A stretch of DNA of 64,000 nt from Halobacteriovoraceae bacterium (GTDB lineage: Bacteria; Bdellovibrionota; Bacteriovoracia; Bacteriovoracales; Bacteriovoracaceae). Below the pieces are notes generated by a model, which made no database searches, was not told the origin of the DNA, and was given only the letters and a program-made list of their open reading frames with translations. The stretch is from positions 1 to 64,000 of the forward strand of contig JACKAK010000005.1 in NCBI GenBank assembly GCA_020635115.1, read 5' to 3'. Positions 1 to 9,237 of this stretch are shown here, piece by piece. The translations under genes and the position numbers were made by a program. Each line of letters opens with the position of its first letter. Within the stretch, counting starts at the first letter, position 1.

Positions 1-2557
1 AGTTGCCTGAGTAAGATGGTTGACAGTAAAGATATCCATCTCCCCCATCTCCACATATATCTACCATATCTGGTGATGTATCATTAGTTTGTGTTTGATT
101 AATATCTACTGCTTCGCTTTCTGTTATACACGCTCCCCACAGTGTTGGATTTGCCGAGCTACATCCTCCTCCTGGTTTTCCACAACTCGCTCCACATCCT
201 CCTCCAATCGTACACGTCGCCGTTTTTCCGGCCCAACGTGCTGATACCGAAGATTCACATGTCACTTTATCCACTGCTGCAAAATTGTAGAGAGCTTCCT
301 CTGTTATAGGGTTCTGAAGCAAATAAGGAAAACTAACGCTTGAACAGGGCGAAGGATCAAAATTTTTTCTTTCAACTTTTGCTGTAAAAAAATAAGTGGT
401 AAAATCATTTAGTGTGTTTGAAGTGATCTCTACGAAATCTCCTGTGTTTACAATACTTTCACCAGCATATGTGTTACAATTTTGTCCTTTATAAAGAATA
501 ATTTTATCTCCCTGTTTTACAGGTTGATTTCCAGAGATTGAAAAACTTATTTTGAGTGTTGGATTTTTTTCTGTTCCTGAAGCATTTGTTTCTCCAATAT
601 TGAAACTAGGACTTGTCATTACAATTGCAGTTGGAGGAGAAGGACTTGCAAGATAAGTATAACTAGGAGCTAGTTCTTCACCACTACAAGGAGACTCTTT
701 CTGTCCTCTTATAACTTTTGCAAAGAATTTATAATCGGTTCCACTATGAAAGGTTCCTGTTTGCATAAGAGTTATAATATCTAGATTAACCGTTGCCTGG
801 TAATACGCAAGATTATAAACATTCAGATTACTAGATACAGACTGCCCTACAAGATGTTCATCTGCACATCCACTTTGATTGTATAGTTTTACAATATCCC
901 CCTGTTTCATTTCATCATTAAGATTTCTGATCACAAATGCTGGTTGATGGTCATTACTAACATTCTCAATAGGGCTTTTCAAAACGATGGATGTTATAAC
1001 TCCAGGGACAGAGCTTTCTTGATTTTGTATGTTACTATTTGGTCTGATAGGCAATTGCCCATCTATTAAAATGTGACCTTGTCCCATTTCATTGAATTCA
1101 TAAACATCATGTGGAGATCCAATGTATCCCACAAGAACAATCACTTGACTTACATCTCCATCTATAACTGAAACATTTAAGTTATTACCATTTCTGATAA
1201 AAGATAGATCATCCGGTGATATTCCAATGAAATTTATTTCATCACCAGCTGAGAAATTACTGATAGAAACGTTAGCTGGTTTATCCGATGCTAAGACAAA
1301 TTTAGCATTGATTTGACCAGCATCATAAAAAATAAGACCACTTTGATCTGAGCTATCAAGATCGATACTAACTCCTGCTTGAACCACAATTGGATTTTCT
1401 ATTGAACTCCCTGCAACCTGTGTATTATTATTGACATCTCCTCCACTTGAAGGATTATCATTTCCATCGACATTATAGGGAATTCCACTAGGAGGGATTT
1501 CCGGATACTCTGAACTATTTGAATGATCATTATTTGAAAAACTTTCTAATATGTACCTCTTGATTGCATCTGGTGTCTTATGTGTTTGGTAAAGGTTAGA
1601 GTCTGAAATTACATTTTTCACAGATAAGAGTTCACTTATATTTGGAGAGCGTTGAAGAGCTTCATTAAACCAACCTATTAGGACCAACTCATATTTACTT
1701 GTAAATTTTATTCTAAAATCTTCAATCGGATCATTTTGATCAACTCCAATTCCCATTTTTTGAAGTTGAAATATATAAAAGGCCTCTTCTGTTATTTGAT
1801 TTGTAGTTGCAGTATTTCCTAGACCATAGTTTTGCAGTACTCCATATATTTCATAAAAATATGATGAAACTTCAGAATAATAGGCCGGATATGATTCACA
1901 TGTAGCAAGAATGCGGTTACCTTCGCTATCTGAACTGCAAGAAAACATCCATTCTTCCCAGCTTGTATTTGTATTATATAAATCTGTCCCACCATTTCTA
2001 TTATCAACTCCACCTAATCCATCATCTGCTTCAGAGTCATCCATCAATTTAATTCTAAATTCATAGGTGTAATAGCCACCTATGTCCAAACACTCTGTCA
2101 CTGGTCGTATTTGATATCCTTGAGATATCGCCACTAAAATTGAAGTTTGAACATTTTGAAAAAACTCCACTCTACATGTTACACTTTTCGAGTAAGGATC
2201 TACTTGTTTGAAAAGACAAGAATCATTTTGGGTAAATCCACTAGGCGTTTCAACACTTGAAGTACTGATTTCATAACCAGAGTAACTAATATAAGAGTTT
2301 AACCACGACTTACAACCCATACTTAGGTATGAATCAGGGAAAGCAATTTTATAAGCGGGGAAAAGTGAATTTGCCCCATTAGCATTAAGGTAGGCATCAA
2401 AAGGAGTTTTTTCACTAGACCCTGAGTAGTCGTCTGTATAATATTTATTTTTTTTAACTATGAATTGATTTGAACTATCATTTTTCTTAACAGCATTTTG
2501 AGGAATACAAGCATTTCCAATCAATAATATCAACATTGTCCAAAATACGTTCTTCAT
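1..2557 (-). CDS. putative exported lipoprotein, C-terminus beyond window
   Basis: The frame is open from an ATG at 2557 down to base 1 (852 codons, no stop), so the C-terminus lies outside the window. The start has a GAGGGG ribosome-binding site. Residues 1-17 form a hydrophobic signal ending in GNAC, a weak lipobox with Cys17. Residues ~20-350 match the neighbouring protein at 2707-6414 in order: a CKSWLN...YSGYEI block, a PVTxC block and a WFNEALxRSPNxSEL block. A low-complexity Ser/Asn/Asp linker follows, then probable beta-rich domains, and a Cys/Gly-rich stretch near the window edge (GGGCGASCGKPGGGC). I recognise no known family. It is probably a large surface or periplasmic lipoprotein; function unknown. 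Confidence 0.75.
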   Translation of the reverse strand, partial: MKNVFWTMLILLIGNACIPQNAVKKNDSSNQFIVKKNKYYTDDYSGSSEKTPFDAYLNANGANSLFPAYKIAFPDSYLSMGCKSWLNSYISYSGYEISTSSVETPSGFTQNDSCLFKQVDPYSKSVTCRVEFFQNVQTSILVAISQGYQIRPVTECLDIGGYYTYEFRIKLMDDSEADDGLGGVDNRNGGTDLYNTNTSWEEWMFSCSSDSEGNRILATCESYPAYYSEVSSYFYEIYGVLQNYGLGNTATTNQITEEAFYIFQLQKMGIGVDQNDPIEDFRIKFTSKYELVLIGWFNEALQRSPNISELLSVKNVISDSNLYQTHKTPDAIKRYILESFSNNDHSNSSEYPEIPPSGIPYNVDGNDNPSSGGDVNNNTQVAGSSIENPIVVQAGVSIDLDSSDQSGLIFYDAGQINAKFVLASDKPANVSISNFSAGDEINFIGISPDDLSFIRNGNNLNVSVIDGDVSQVIVLVGYIGSPHDVYEFNEMGQGHILIDGQLPIRPNSNIQNQESSVPGVITSIVLKSPIENVSNDHQPAFVIRNLNDEMKQGDIVKLYNQSGCADEHLVGQSVSSNLNVYNLAYYQATVNLDIITLMQTGTFHSGTDYKFFAKVIRGQKESPCSGEELAPSYTYLASPSPPTAIVMTSPSFNIGETNASGTEKNPTLKISFSISGNQPVKQGDKIILYKGQNCNTYAGESIVNTGDFVEITSNTLNDFTTYFFTAKVERKNFDPSPCSSVSFPYLLQNPITEEALYNFAAVDKVTCESSVSARWAGKTATCTIGGGCGASCGKPGGGCSSANPTLWGACITESEAVDINQTQTNDTSPDMVDICGDGGDGYLYCQPSYSGN

Positions 2558-2706
2558 TCTTACCCCTCAGTTTTTACCCTTTATCATTCTAAAACATATT
2601 CAGGACCTGAGGCCATTTCTTGAGTTTATCTAAATATCTATTCAAAATTACATTATGTTTCCACAACATTTGAAACTCGTTACTGACTCAAAACTATGGC
2701 ACTTCA

Positions 2707-5700
2707 CTAATCTCTGTAATCACATCTTAGCCAAGAATTTTTTTCGACATCAGTTGGGGAAGCTGAGTTATATTTCATGAGTACAGAATAAGGCCCACTT
2801 TGACCAAAACCCTCTCCAGAAACTTTAAGATGATAATTATTGGTTCCATCTAATGGTAAATATACTTTAGATAATGTTCCTAGATCGAGAATAGTACCAC
2901 AAAATTCCTTATTATCTTTATAGACTGTGATTCGAGGAAGATGGTCACCAAAGTCTATATATTCAATTGTAATTTCATAGTATCCGGTACTAAGTTTCGA
3001 ATTTAACTTAAAGATATCTCCAGTATCATCAACCTGAGAAGATGTATTCATTTTCCCAAATGTACCCATGAGTCTAATATCATTCGCTTGGCCAGGAACC
3101 ATTATTGCTGAAGACGTTAAACTATTTGGAACATCTTTTAACTGATAAACAACTCCATTTGCACTATCTCCAATTAAATTTCCATATTTTATTTGTTTCA
3201 GATTATTAATCTCTTTTTCACTAAAACTCTCTGTTTCTCCATTTGTTGCATTTTTACAAATGAGTTCTGCCTCAACTTTATGAACTTTATCTGCTAAAAA
3301 CCAAACTGTTGGTAAAATGTCTTTAATCTTAATTGAAATATTTGGTTCAAAAATATCAATCAATTTACTGGCCTCTACTAATATTTTCCCATCATAAATA
3401 AAATCTAATTCTATTCTACAAAAATCTACTTCAGAGTGTTTAAAAGGAATTAAGTCAAAATTCAAAATCTGTGGATAAATTTCAATTCCATGATACAGAT
3501 GTGATTCAGGCGCACTTGCCATGGCCACAGGATTTGAATCATAACTGACAGAGGAAAATCTTAATCTTTTACTGATCATGGGTGTCCCATCATCATAACC
3601 ATCATAATAACATCCTCTATCAGCACGCATACTTGTAACATAAGCATTTGGGAAAAATTCAGCTGAATACTCTAGATCAATATTATAAAATGTTTTGAAA
3701 TCTGTATTATGCCCACCTTTAACGATCTCAAAGAAAAAGGTATCTCCGGCCATTACTGGAAGGATATAATCCTCTCTGCTTGAGGTAAGACCACAGTTGG
3801 CCACAGTTTCATTATTCCTATAGATATTTACAAAAACCTCATTACCGTTCCAACCAAGATGAGATAAATTTAGAGTATAATGCCCATCCTCTTTAACTGT
3901 AAGTTTAAAATTATCACTTGCATCTGATAGACTATTCACTCCGATACTACCTCGCAATCTGGCACTATTTTCAGAATCGGTAAAAATTTCTATGGCTGAA
4001 TTTTTTGAATTAGGAGCATCTCCTGAATTGATATAAAAATTTGACATAGAATCACCTTCGACTTTTAATGGTAGAAGCGGAACAATTTTCCAATCACTAT
4101 ATTCAATCCATTCTTTCTCTCCACCAACTTGACATACAATATTAAATTTAAAAGTGTAAGTTTGATCAATTATATATGACTCAGAAGGAAATATATTATT
4201 CATTCGCAAGGGCAATATTATTTTTGAATTATTTATGGCCATAGTATCTGATTCGACTGCTGTAACTAAATCCCCCCTAACACCTTGAAGTAATCTATAG
4301 GTAAATTTACAAACATCAGCATTTGTTAAAGGATTTAATCCGATCTGAACTTCTTGTGGATAGACTAAAATACCTGATGGAGCAAGAATTGGATTTGAAC
4401 CAAAGACAACACCATTAACTTCAATTCTTGTGCTATTATTTTCTGTGTCTGCTTTAGGTTTCGGAGGAGTTTTGTTGGTTAGAGTGAATACGTCTGAACA
4501 TTCACTATTGTTAGTATCACGAATGATTTTCGCTCGTAATTGAGGATAATTTGTACTTAATGTGAAATCAATTTTTACATCGCCCGCAAAAACATTATCT
4601 CTACTTACTAAAACTGTATTGCAAGTTGAGTCTAGAATCTGAAGTCTATCCTTTTCCTGATGACCTCTAATTGTTAAACTATAACTTGATCCATTAAACT
4701 CTCCTGAAACTATAATTGGAGGAGATGGCAAATCTACACCAGCTCCTGAGTCTCCACCAGTTCCTGAGTATCCACCTGTTCCTGTGTTTCCACCAGTTCC
4801 TGTGTTTCCACCAGTTCCTGTGTTTCCACCAGTTCCTGTGTTTCCACCAGTTCCTGTGTTTCCACCAGTTCCTGTGTTTCCGCCAGTTACTGTGTCTCCG
4901 CCAGTTCCTGTGTCTCCGCCAGTTCCTGTGTTTCCGCCACTTCCTGTGTTTCCGCCAGTTCCTGAGTCTCCGCCAGTTCCTGTGTTTCCACCAGTTCCTG
5001 TGTTTCCACCAGTTCCTGTGTTTCCACCAGTTCCTGTGTCTCCGCCAGTTCCTGTGTTTCCACCAGTTCCTGTGTCTCCACCAGTTCCTGAGTATCCACC
5101 TGTTCCTGTGTTTCCACCAGTTCCTGTGTTTCCACCAGTTCCTGTGTTTCCACCAGTTCCTGTGTTTCCACCAGTTCCTGTGTTTCCACCAGTTCCTGTG
5201 TTTCCGCCAGTTACTGTGTCTCCGCCAGTTCCTGTGTCTCCGCCAGTTCCTGTGTTTCCACCAGTTCCTGTGTTTCCACCAGTTCCTGTGTTTCCACCAG
5301 TTCCTGTGTTTCCACCAGTTCCTGTGTTTCCACCAGTTCCTGTGTTTCCACCAGTTCCTGAGTTATCATCATTAGATGTTACTTTGTACTGATCAGAAAT
5401 ATATTTTACGATCAATGACTTTTTAAAGTAGCTAGGATAAGTTGAATCTGACTCAATTAAACTCTTTATAATACTCAATTCTGAGTTAGTAGGATATCTT
5501 CCTGCAAATTCTATAAACCAATTGTTAATTTCATCTGAAAAATGAGTTACAAGAAAATTTCTAAAAGGCCAAAAAACAGGAATACCAGAGGAAGGAAAAT
5601 CTAATTGAATTTCAAATAACTTAAGGGCCTGATCATATCGATCAAACTCAGATAGGACTAAGCTATAATCTGATAATATTTTATTTATCCCAACAATGTA

Positions 5701-6414
5701 ATTAAATTCTATCATTGCAGTATAGATTGGATCTATTTTACATAAAGAATAATTTCTCTTTCCTGTGCTTGATTTTGGACAACTATCTAACCAAACACGG
5801 GCCAGGCCGTTTCCTGTATCTTTTGAAGGGTCTTCAATAGGAATGTCTACAGGATCGTCATTGCTTGAATCATCGTTACTCGAACTCAATGATCTAATTG
5901 TAAAAGAGATATCATATGTATCATTATAGTGATTGCAATGGGTGACTGGAACAATATCTACATCTAGAACATGGAATGAATTTTTAAAAAGATAATCTGA
6001 ATCTTTAGTTGAAGTAAGACAAGCAATGGTATTATTACCTTGTTTCATTTCATATAGGCATGTACCTTCAGGAAATTGATTTCCATTGTTATCCTTTATG
6101 TAAAACTCATTAATTTCATATCCATAATACACGATCTGCTGATTTATCCATGAATAACAATTCTGATGTTTACTTCCTTGTAAAAATTGAATCTTACTTC
6201 CAGGAAACTTGTAATTATCTCCATAGGCCTCAAGCAGCTGAACAAATCTATATTTCTCATGTTGTAAAATATAATCATCATCATTCGAGTTCGAATTTTG
6301 ATAGTTATCTAAATTATAAGCTTGATTATCAAAACCAACTTTAGTCTTTTTTAATTGATTTTCTACACATGAATTAATCAATATTAATAAAATAATACTA
6401 ACTAAACTCTTCAT
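2707..6414 (-). CDS. large repeat-containing putative lipoprotein (1235 aa)
   Basis: The signal peptide ends INSC (Cys16), giving a probable lipoprotein. Residues ~30-345 are homologous to the protein encoded at 1-2557 (shared CxSWxN, YGYEI, PVTxC and WFxExxxRxPxxSEL landmarks). Residues ~352-561 are 35 hexapeptide units of the type TGTGGN, with D, Y, S and V variants. The C-terminal ~670 residues look like beta-sandwich modules, including two similar segments near residues 820-930 and 1110-1220 (both contain LxGxxG, a DxFKL block and an xVYxxNxxxxxCG block) that resemble bacterial pre-peptidase C-terminal type domains; that is an inference. The start has the same TGAGGGGT ribosome-binding context as its paralogue. 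It is likely a cell-surface protein with a flexible Gly/Thr stalk between an N-terminal module and C-terminal binding domains. Confidence 0.85.
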   Translation of the reverse strand: MKSLVSIILLILINSCVENQLKKTKVGFDNQAYNLDNYQNSNSNDDDYILQHEKYRFVQLLEAYGDNYKFPGSKIQFLQGSKHQNCYSWINQQIVYYGYEINEFYIKDNNGNQFPEGTCLYEMKQGNNTIACLTSTKDSDYLFKNSFHVLDVDIVPVTHCNHYNDTYDISFTIRSLSSSNDDSSNDDPVDIPIEDPSKDTGNGLARVWLDSCPKSSTGKRNYSLCKIDPIYTAMIEFNYIVGINKILSDYSLVLSEFDRYDQALKLFEIQLDFPSSGIPVFWPFRNFLVTHFSDEINNWFIEFAGRYPTNSELSIIKSLIESDSTYPSYFKKSLIVKYISDQYKVTSNDDNSGTGGNTGTGGNTGTGGNTGTGGNTGTGGNTGTGGNTGTGGDTGTGGDTVTGGNTGTGGNTGTGGNTGTGGNTGTGGNTGTGGNTGTGGYSGTGGDTGTGGNTGTGGDTGTGGNTGTGGNTGTGGNTGTGGDSGTGGNTGSGGNTGTGGDTGTGGDTVTGGNTGTGGNTGTGGNTGTGGNTGTGGNTGTGGNTGTGGYSGTGGDSGAGVDLPSPPIIVSGEFNGSSYSLTIRGHQEKDRLQILDSTCNTVLVSRDNVFAGDVKIDFTLSTNYPQLRAKIIRDTNNSECSDVFTLTNKTPPKPKADTENNSTRIEVNGVVFGSNPILAPSGILVYPQEVQIGLNPLTNADVCKFTYRLLQGVRGDLVTAVESDTMAINNSKIILPLRMNNIFPSESYIIDQTYTFKFNIVCQVGGEKEWIEYSDWKIVPLLPLKVEGDSMSNFYINSGDAPNSKNSAIEIFTDSENSARLRGSIGVNSLSDASDNFKLTVKEDGHYTLNLSHLGWNGNEVFVNIYRNNETVANCGLTSSREDYILPVMAGDTFFFEIVKGGHNTDFKTFYNIDLEYSAEFFPNAYVTSMRADRGCYYDGYDDGTPMISKRLRFSSVSYDSNPVAMASAPESHLYHGIEIYPQILNFDLIPFKHSEVDFCRIELDFIYDGKILVEASKLIDIFEPNISIKIKDILPTVWFLADKVHKVEAELICKNATNGETESFSEKEINNLKQIKYGNLIGDSANGVVYQLKDVPNSLTSSAIMVPGQANDIRLMGTFGKMNTSSQVDDTGDIFKLNSKLSTGYYEITIEYIDFGDHLPRITVYKDNKEFCGTILDLGTLSKVYLPLDGTNNYHLKVSGEGFGQSGPYSVLMKYNSASPTDVEKNSWLRCDYRD
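4732..5361. repeat. 35 tandem copies of an 18-bp in-frame repeat
   Basis: Consensus ccaccagttcctgtgttt on the plus strand, coding for TGTGGN on the minus strand; 630 bp = 35 units. A higher-order repeat is visible: the unusual units (gagtatccacctg, and the gttact unit coding TVTGGN) recur exactly 324 bp (18 units) apart, at 4766/5090 and around 4887/5211. The ten-unit blocks 7-16 and 25-34 agree, pointing to block duplication. Because the unit is a multiple of three, copy-number change alters stalk length without a frameshift. All six frames are open here, giving spurious reading frames. Confidence 0.97.
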
Positions 6415-6598
6415 ACAAACCCCTCATAGAAATTCATCTTATAATTTTATCCAATTAGGATTCAAAATAATGAAATTTCTATGATTATTTTATAAGTTAT
6501 TCAAATCACTCAACCTATAAAAAGAAACTTATAAAAAACACTAAAACATGCTGCCAAATTCTCTCGTCACTTTAGAGTAAATTACTAATTTTACAGCT

Positions 6599-7900
6599 TT
6601 ATGCAATTTTAGGAATGGCATATTTCGGAAGTCTTATCTCAAAGCAAGTATGTCCCTCATGCTTAATATATTCAATAGTTCCTTCATGCGTTTCAATTAT
6701 ACCTTTTGCGATACTAAGGCCCAGTCCAACTCCTGAACCAACTTCTTTTGTCGTAAAAAATGGATCCATTATATTTTCGATAATATTCTCCTCTATACCA
6801 TTTCCAGAATCAATAATTCTGATAGAGATACTATTCAAGATTTTTATATCGATTAATATCCATTTCTCTTGGATTTTAGATATTGCCTCACAAGAGTTAT
6901 TAATTATATTTATTAATGCCTGATTAATCTCTAGTGGTCTACATTCAATGAAACATTCATCTTCGGGCAAGTGAACAGTCAGATCAATTCTCAGGGCCTT
7001 TAGACGAATCGTACTAAAAGCTACGGCGCGATCAATTATTTTTCGAATATTGACAACTTTTATTTCTTCATCTGATGAATCGTTGGCAAAAGTTTTCAAT
7101 CCTAAGATTATTTGTTCAATTCGATCAACGCCGTCTTTAACTTTTTCAACTTTTGAAATTACGGTATAGTTATCTAATTTATTATCTTTTGCTCTTTGTG
7201 AAAGTGTCGAAATATGACCATTGATGATTGTAAGTGGATTGTTGATCTCATGAGCAAGACCTGCGGCCATTTCACCAAGAGCAGTCATTTTACTTGATTG
7301 CATTCCCTTTTTTCGATACTCTAGTTCATTTTTTATTGTTTCGTTTAGTTTTTTGGCAGAACCAACGAGATTTGTAATATAAAGTAGAGCAATGACATTT
7401 AAAACAAATACACCATCCCCACTCAGTCTCATTGTTAAACACCAAAGGATAGATAAGAAAACTATAATCGTGTAACCAATAACGGCCTTTTTAGAGGCAG
7501 TGTATGCCAAAATAACTCCAGAGCATACTCCGATACATGTTGTTGTTAACATGATTTGTTTTACAGATTGTTCAAGAGGAAAAAGAATAAGAAAACATAG
7601 TCCCATTGAAATTCCACTAATCCACGTCCAAAATACGAAGTAGTTTTCCCATAAAAGATAATCCAATTTCTCTCCCCGATTTATTTTTTTCCAAAATAGA
7701 GTAGTTATAAACATTCTAAGGATAGTTGCTGCAATTAGAGGAATATACCAAATCATGTGAACTGAAATTGATCTATCATTATAAAATGTATATAGGATAC
7801 CACTAGCGATTACGATCATAGCAAGTAGAGCAAAATAATTCATTTTGAATAATAGTTTTACTCTTTCGACTTCAACATAATTGATGTCTTTGCTGGACAT
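6599..7900 (-). CDS. membrane sensor histidine kinase
   Basis: A 433-residue orphan kinase. About six hydrophobic helices fill residues 17-180 (no large periplasmic loop), followed by a short coiled linker. The HisKA domain has the phosphoacceptor His217 in GLAHEINNPL. The HATPase domain shows the N box (NIINNSCEAI), the G1 box (DSGNGI) and the FFTTKxxGxGxGLGL lid and G2 region. The start is preceded by AAGGAG. No response-regulator gene is adjacent, so the partner is unknown. Because the sensor part is wholly membrane-embedded, the signal may be a membrane or respiratory cue; this is an inference. Confidence 0.93.
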   Translation of the reverse strand: MSSKDINYVEVERVKLLFKMNYFALLAMIVIASGILYTFYNDRSISVHMIWYIPLIAATILRMFITTLFWKKINRGEKLDYLLWENYFVFWTWISGISMGLCFLILFPLEQSVKQIMLTTTCIGVCSGVILAYTASKKAVIGYTIIVFLSILWCLTMRLSGDGVFVLNVIALLYITNLVGSAKKLNETIKNELEYRKKGMQSSKMTALGEMAAGLAHEINNPLTIINGHISTLSQRAKDNKLDNYTVISKVEKVKDGVDRIEQIILGLKTFANDSSDEEIKVVNIRKIIDRAVAFSTIRLKALRIDLTVHLPEDECFIECRPLEINQALINIINNSCEAISKIQEKWILIDIKILNSISIRIIDSGNGIEENIIENIMDPFFTTKEVGSGVGLGLSIAKGIIETHEGTIEYIKHEGHTCFEIRLPKYAIPKIA

Positions 7901-8073
7901 AATTTGATCTCCTTAAAGATTCATATCGGCAATCCGACTCATTTACTGTAGTATTAAATAATATAAATTTTCCTTGGTAAAAGTATCTAAAATCATAACA
8001 TTAGAGATCTTAGGTTAATATTTGTTGAACTTTTAGGAGTGAGAAGATTTTTTAATAGATGTATTTCTACGAC

Positions 8074-9237
8074 TTAAACAAAGTATACAGAACTTTTTGT
8101 TGTTACGCCTTTAATATAATTAATTTTATAAAAACGGCCCCTTTGTGTGTTGAACGCATTTCTAGACATTGAATCTTCTAATTTAAAAATGGTTAAATGT
8201 TTTTCTTTCCCCTCGGGGGTTATTATCTTTATTTTACTTTGCAATTCTAAGGGCCTATCTGAATGTAAAATTATTCCAAGCCACTCATTTTTCTTAACAT
8301 GAAACACTTCGCCTAAAAATTGATCATCTCTACGTTGGGTGTGTTGATTTTTAAGTTTTGGAAATAGAACATCACTTTTATTTCTGTGGTAAAAACCTCT
8401 GATGACACGATTTGGGTAGAGACTTTTAATTTCTTTTGCCTTTTCTAATTTGAATTCTTTAAGTAATAAAGAAATCATATTTTCCAGAGATAGACTCAAA
8501 AAGCGATTATCAAAACGAAAATATTTCATACCTATTTGACTAAGTTCTTCAATTTGCTCTAAGAGACAAAAGTCAGAGGTGTTAAACATGTATGTCCCTC
8601 TTGAGTTTTCTATTATAGGAAAACCTTTATGGGGTGATTCTTGAGAGTTACCTTCAACTTCAAAATATTTGATTTCTTTTAAATCATCATGATCAAAAAC
8701 CAGAGGTGAAATAAGTGATCTTGGAGTATAAAAGAGTAAAATTCTTCCGAGTCCAAGGATTTCACATGGTACAGGTATATTCTTTACAATTTTAGCGAGA
8801 TCACTTGATTCTAATTCAATAGAAAGGATCACTCTTTCAATCTGGCCAGGGAATAAATCAAAATAAGTGGAAAAGGAGTAACTATTGTGGTGTGCCGTTT
8901 CAAGAACTAATTGAAGTTTTAATTTTTTAAAATTACTGGCCACATAAAACAATGCTCCTAAATCTTGAATGCGTATACTGTCAAATGAGCTTAAATCTAT
9001 TTTAGAAAACTTTTCTTTCAAAACTTCATGTTCGTCTTCAGTTGAGAGTTTATCCCACTCAAAAACGGTTTTTAGGCCACTATTTTTTGCTAACGTTGCA
9101 AGTTGAATAGACTCCTCAACTGTATGCTCTCCAAATCTTGAAAACAAATTATTTGAGATAATGACTTCACTAACTTCACTTTCTGAAAATTGATCTATTT
9201 GGGAAGTATTATATAGGTAAGTGACCAACTTTATCAT
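8074..9237 (-). CDS. U32-family-like protein lacking Fe-S cysteines
   Basis: 387 residues. The fold can be followed by comparison with the upstream U32 gene: an N-terminal TIM-barrel-like half, the CEILGLGR segment where family members carry the HG-x-x-C signature, and a C-terminal small beta domain (LGEVFHVKKNEW...YIKGVTTKSSVYF) that parallels the VVKIPYVKGVRTYNIL end of its neighbour. Only two cysteines are present, so the four-cysteine cluster of active U32 proteins is missing. The gene overlaps the upstream U32 gene by 4 bases (ATGA), indicating translational coupling. It is likely a non-catalytic partner or a diverged paralogue of the RNA- or quinone-hydroxylating U32 enzymes; exact role unknown. 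Confidence 0.65.
   Translation of the reverse strand: MIKLVTYLYNTSQIDQFSESEVSEVIISNNLFSRFGEHTVEESIQLATLAKNSGLKTVFEWDKLSTEDEHEVLKEKFSKIDLSSFDSIRIQDLGALFYVASNFKKLKLQLVLETAHHNSYSFSTYFDLFPGQIERVILSIELESSDLAKIVKNIPVPCEILGLGRILLFYTPRSLISPLVFDHDDLKEIKYFEVEGNSQESPHKGFPIIENSRGTYMFNTSDFCLLEQIEELSQIGMKYFRFDNRFLSLSLENMISLLLKEFKLEKAKEIKSLYPNRVIRGFYHRNKSDVLFPKLKNQHTQRRDDQFLGEVFHVKKNEWLGIILHSDRPLELQSKIKIITPEGKEKHLTIFKLEDSMSRNAFNTQRGRFYKINYIKGVTTKSSVYFV

Noticed and set aside
4732..5361. CRISPR-like array
   Set aside because: The units are contiguous with no spacers, are in frame and code for a Gly/Thr stalk; no cas gene is near.
4716..5392. Long open frames on the plus strand (Phe-Pro-Val and Leu-Cys-Phe-His-Gln repeats) and another minus-strand frame
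   Set aside because: They are by-products of the 18-bp repeat, which has no stop in any frame; the real gene continues on both sides in the TGTGGN frame.
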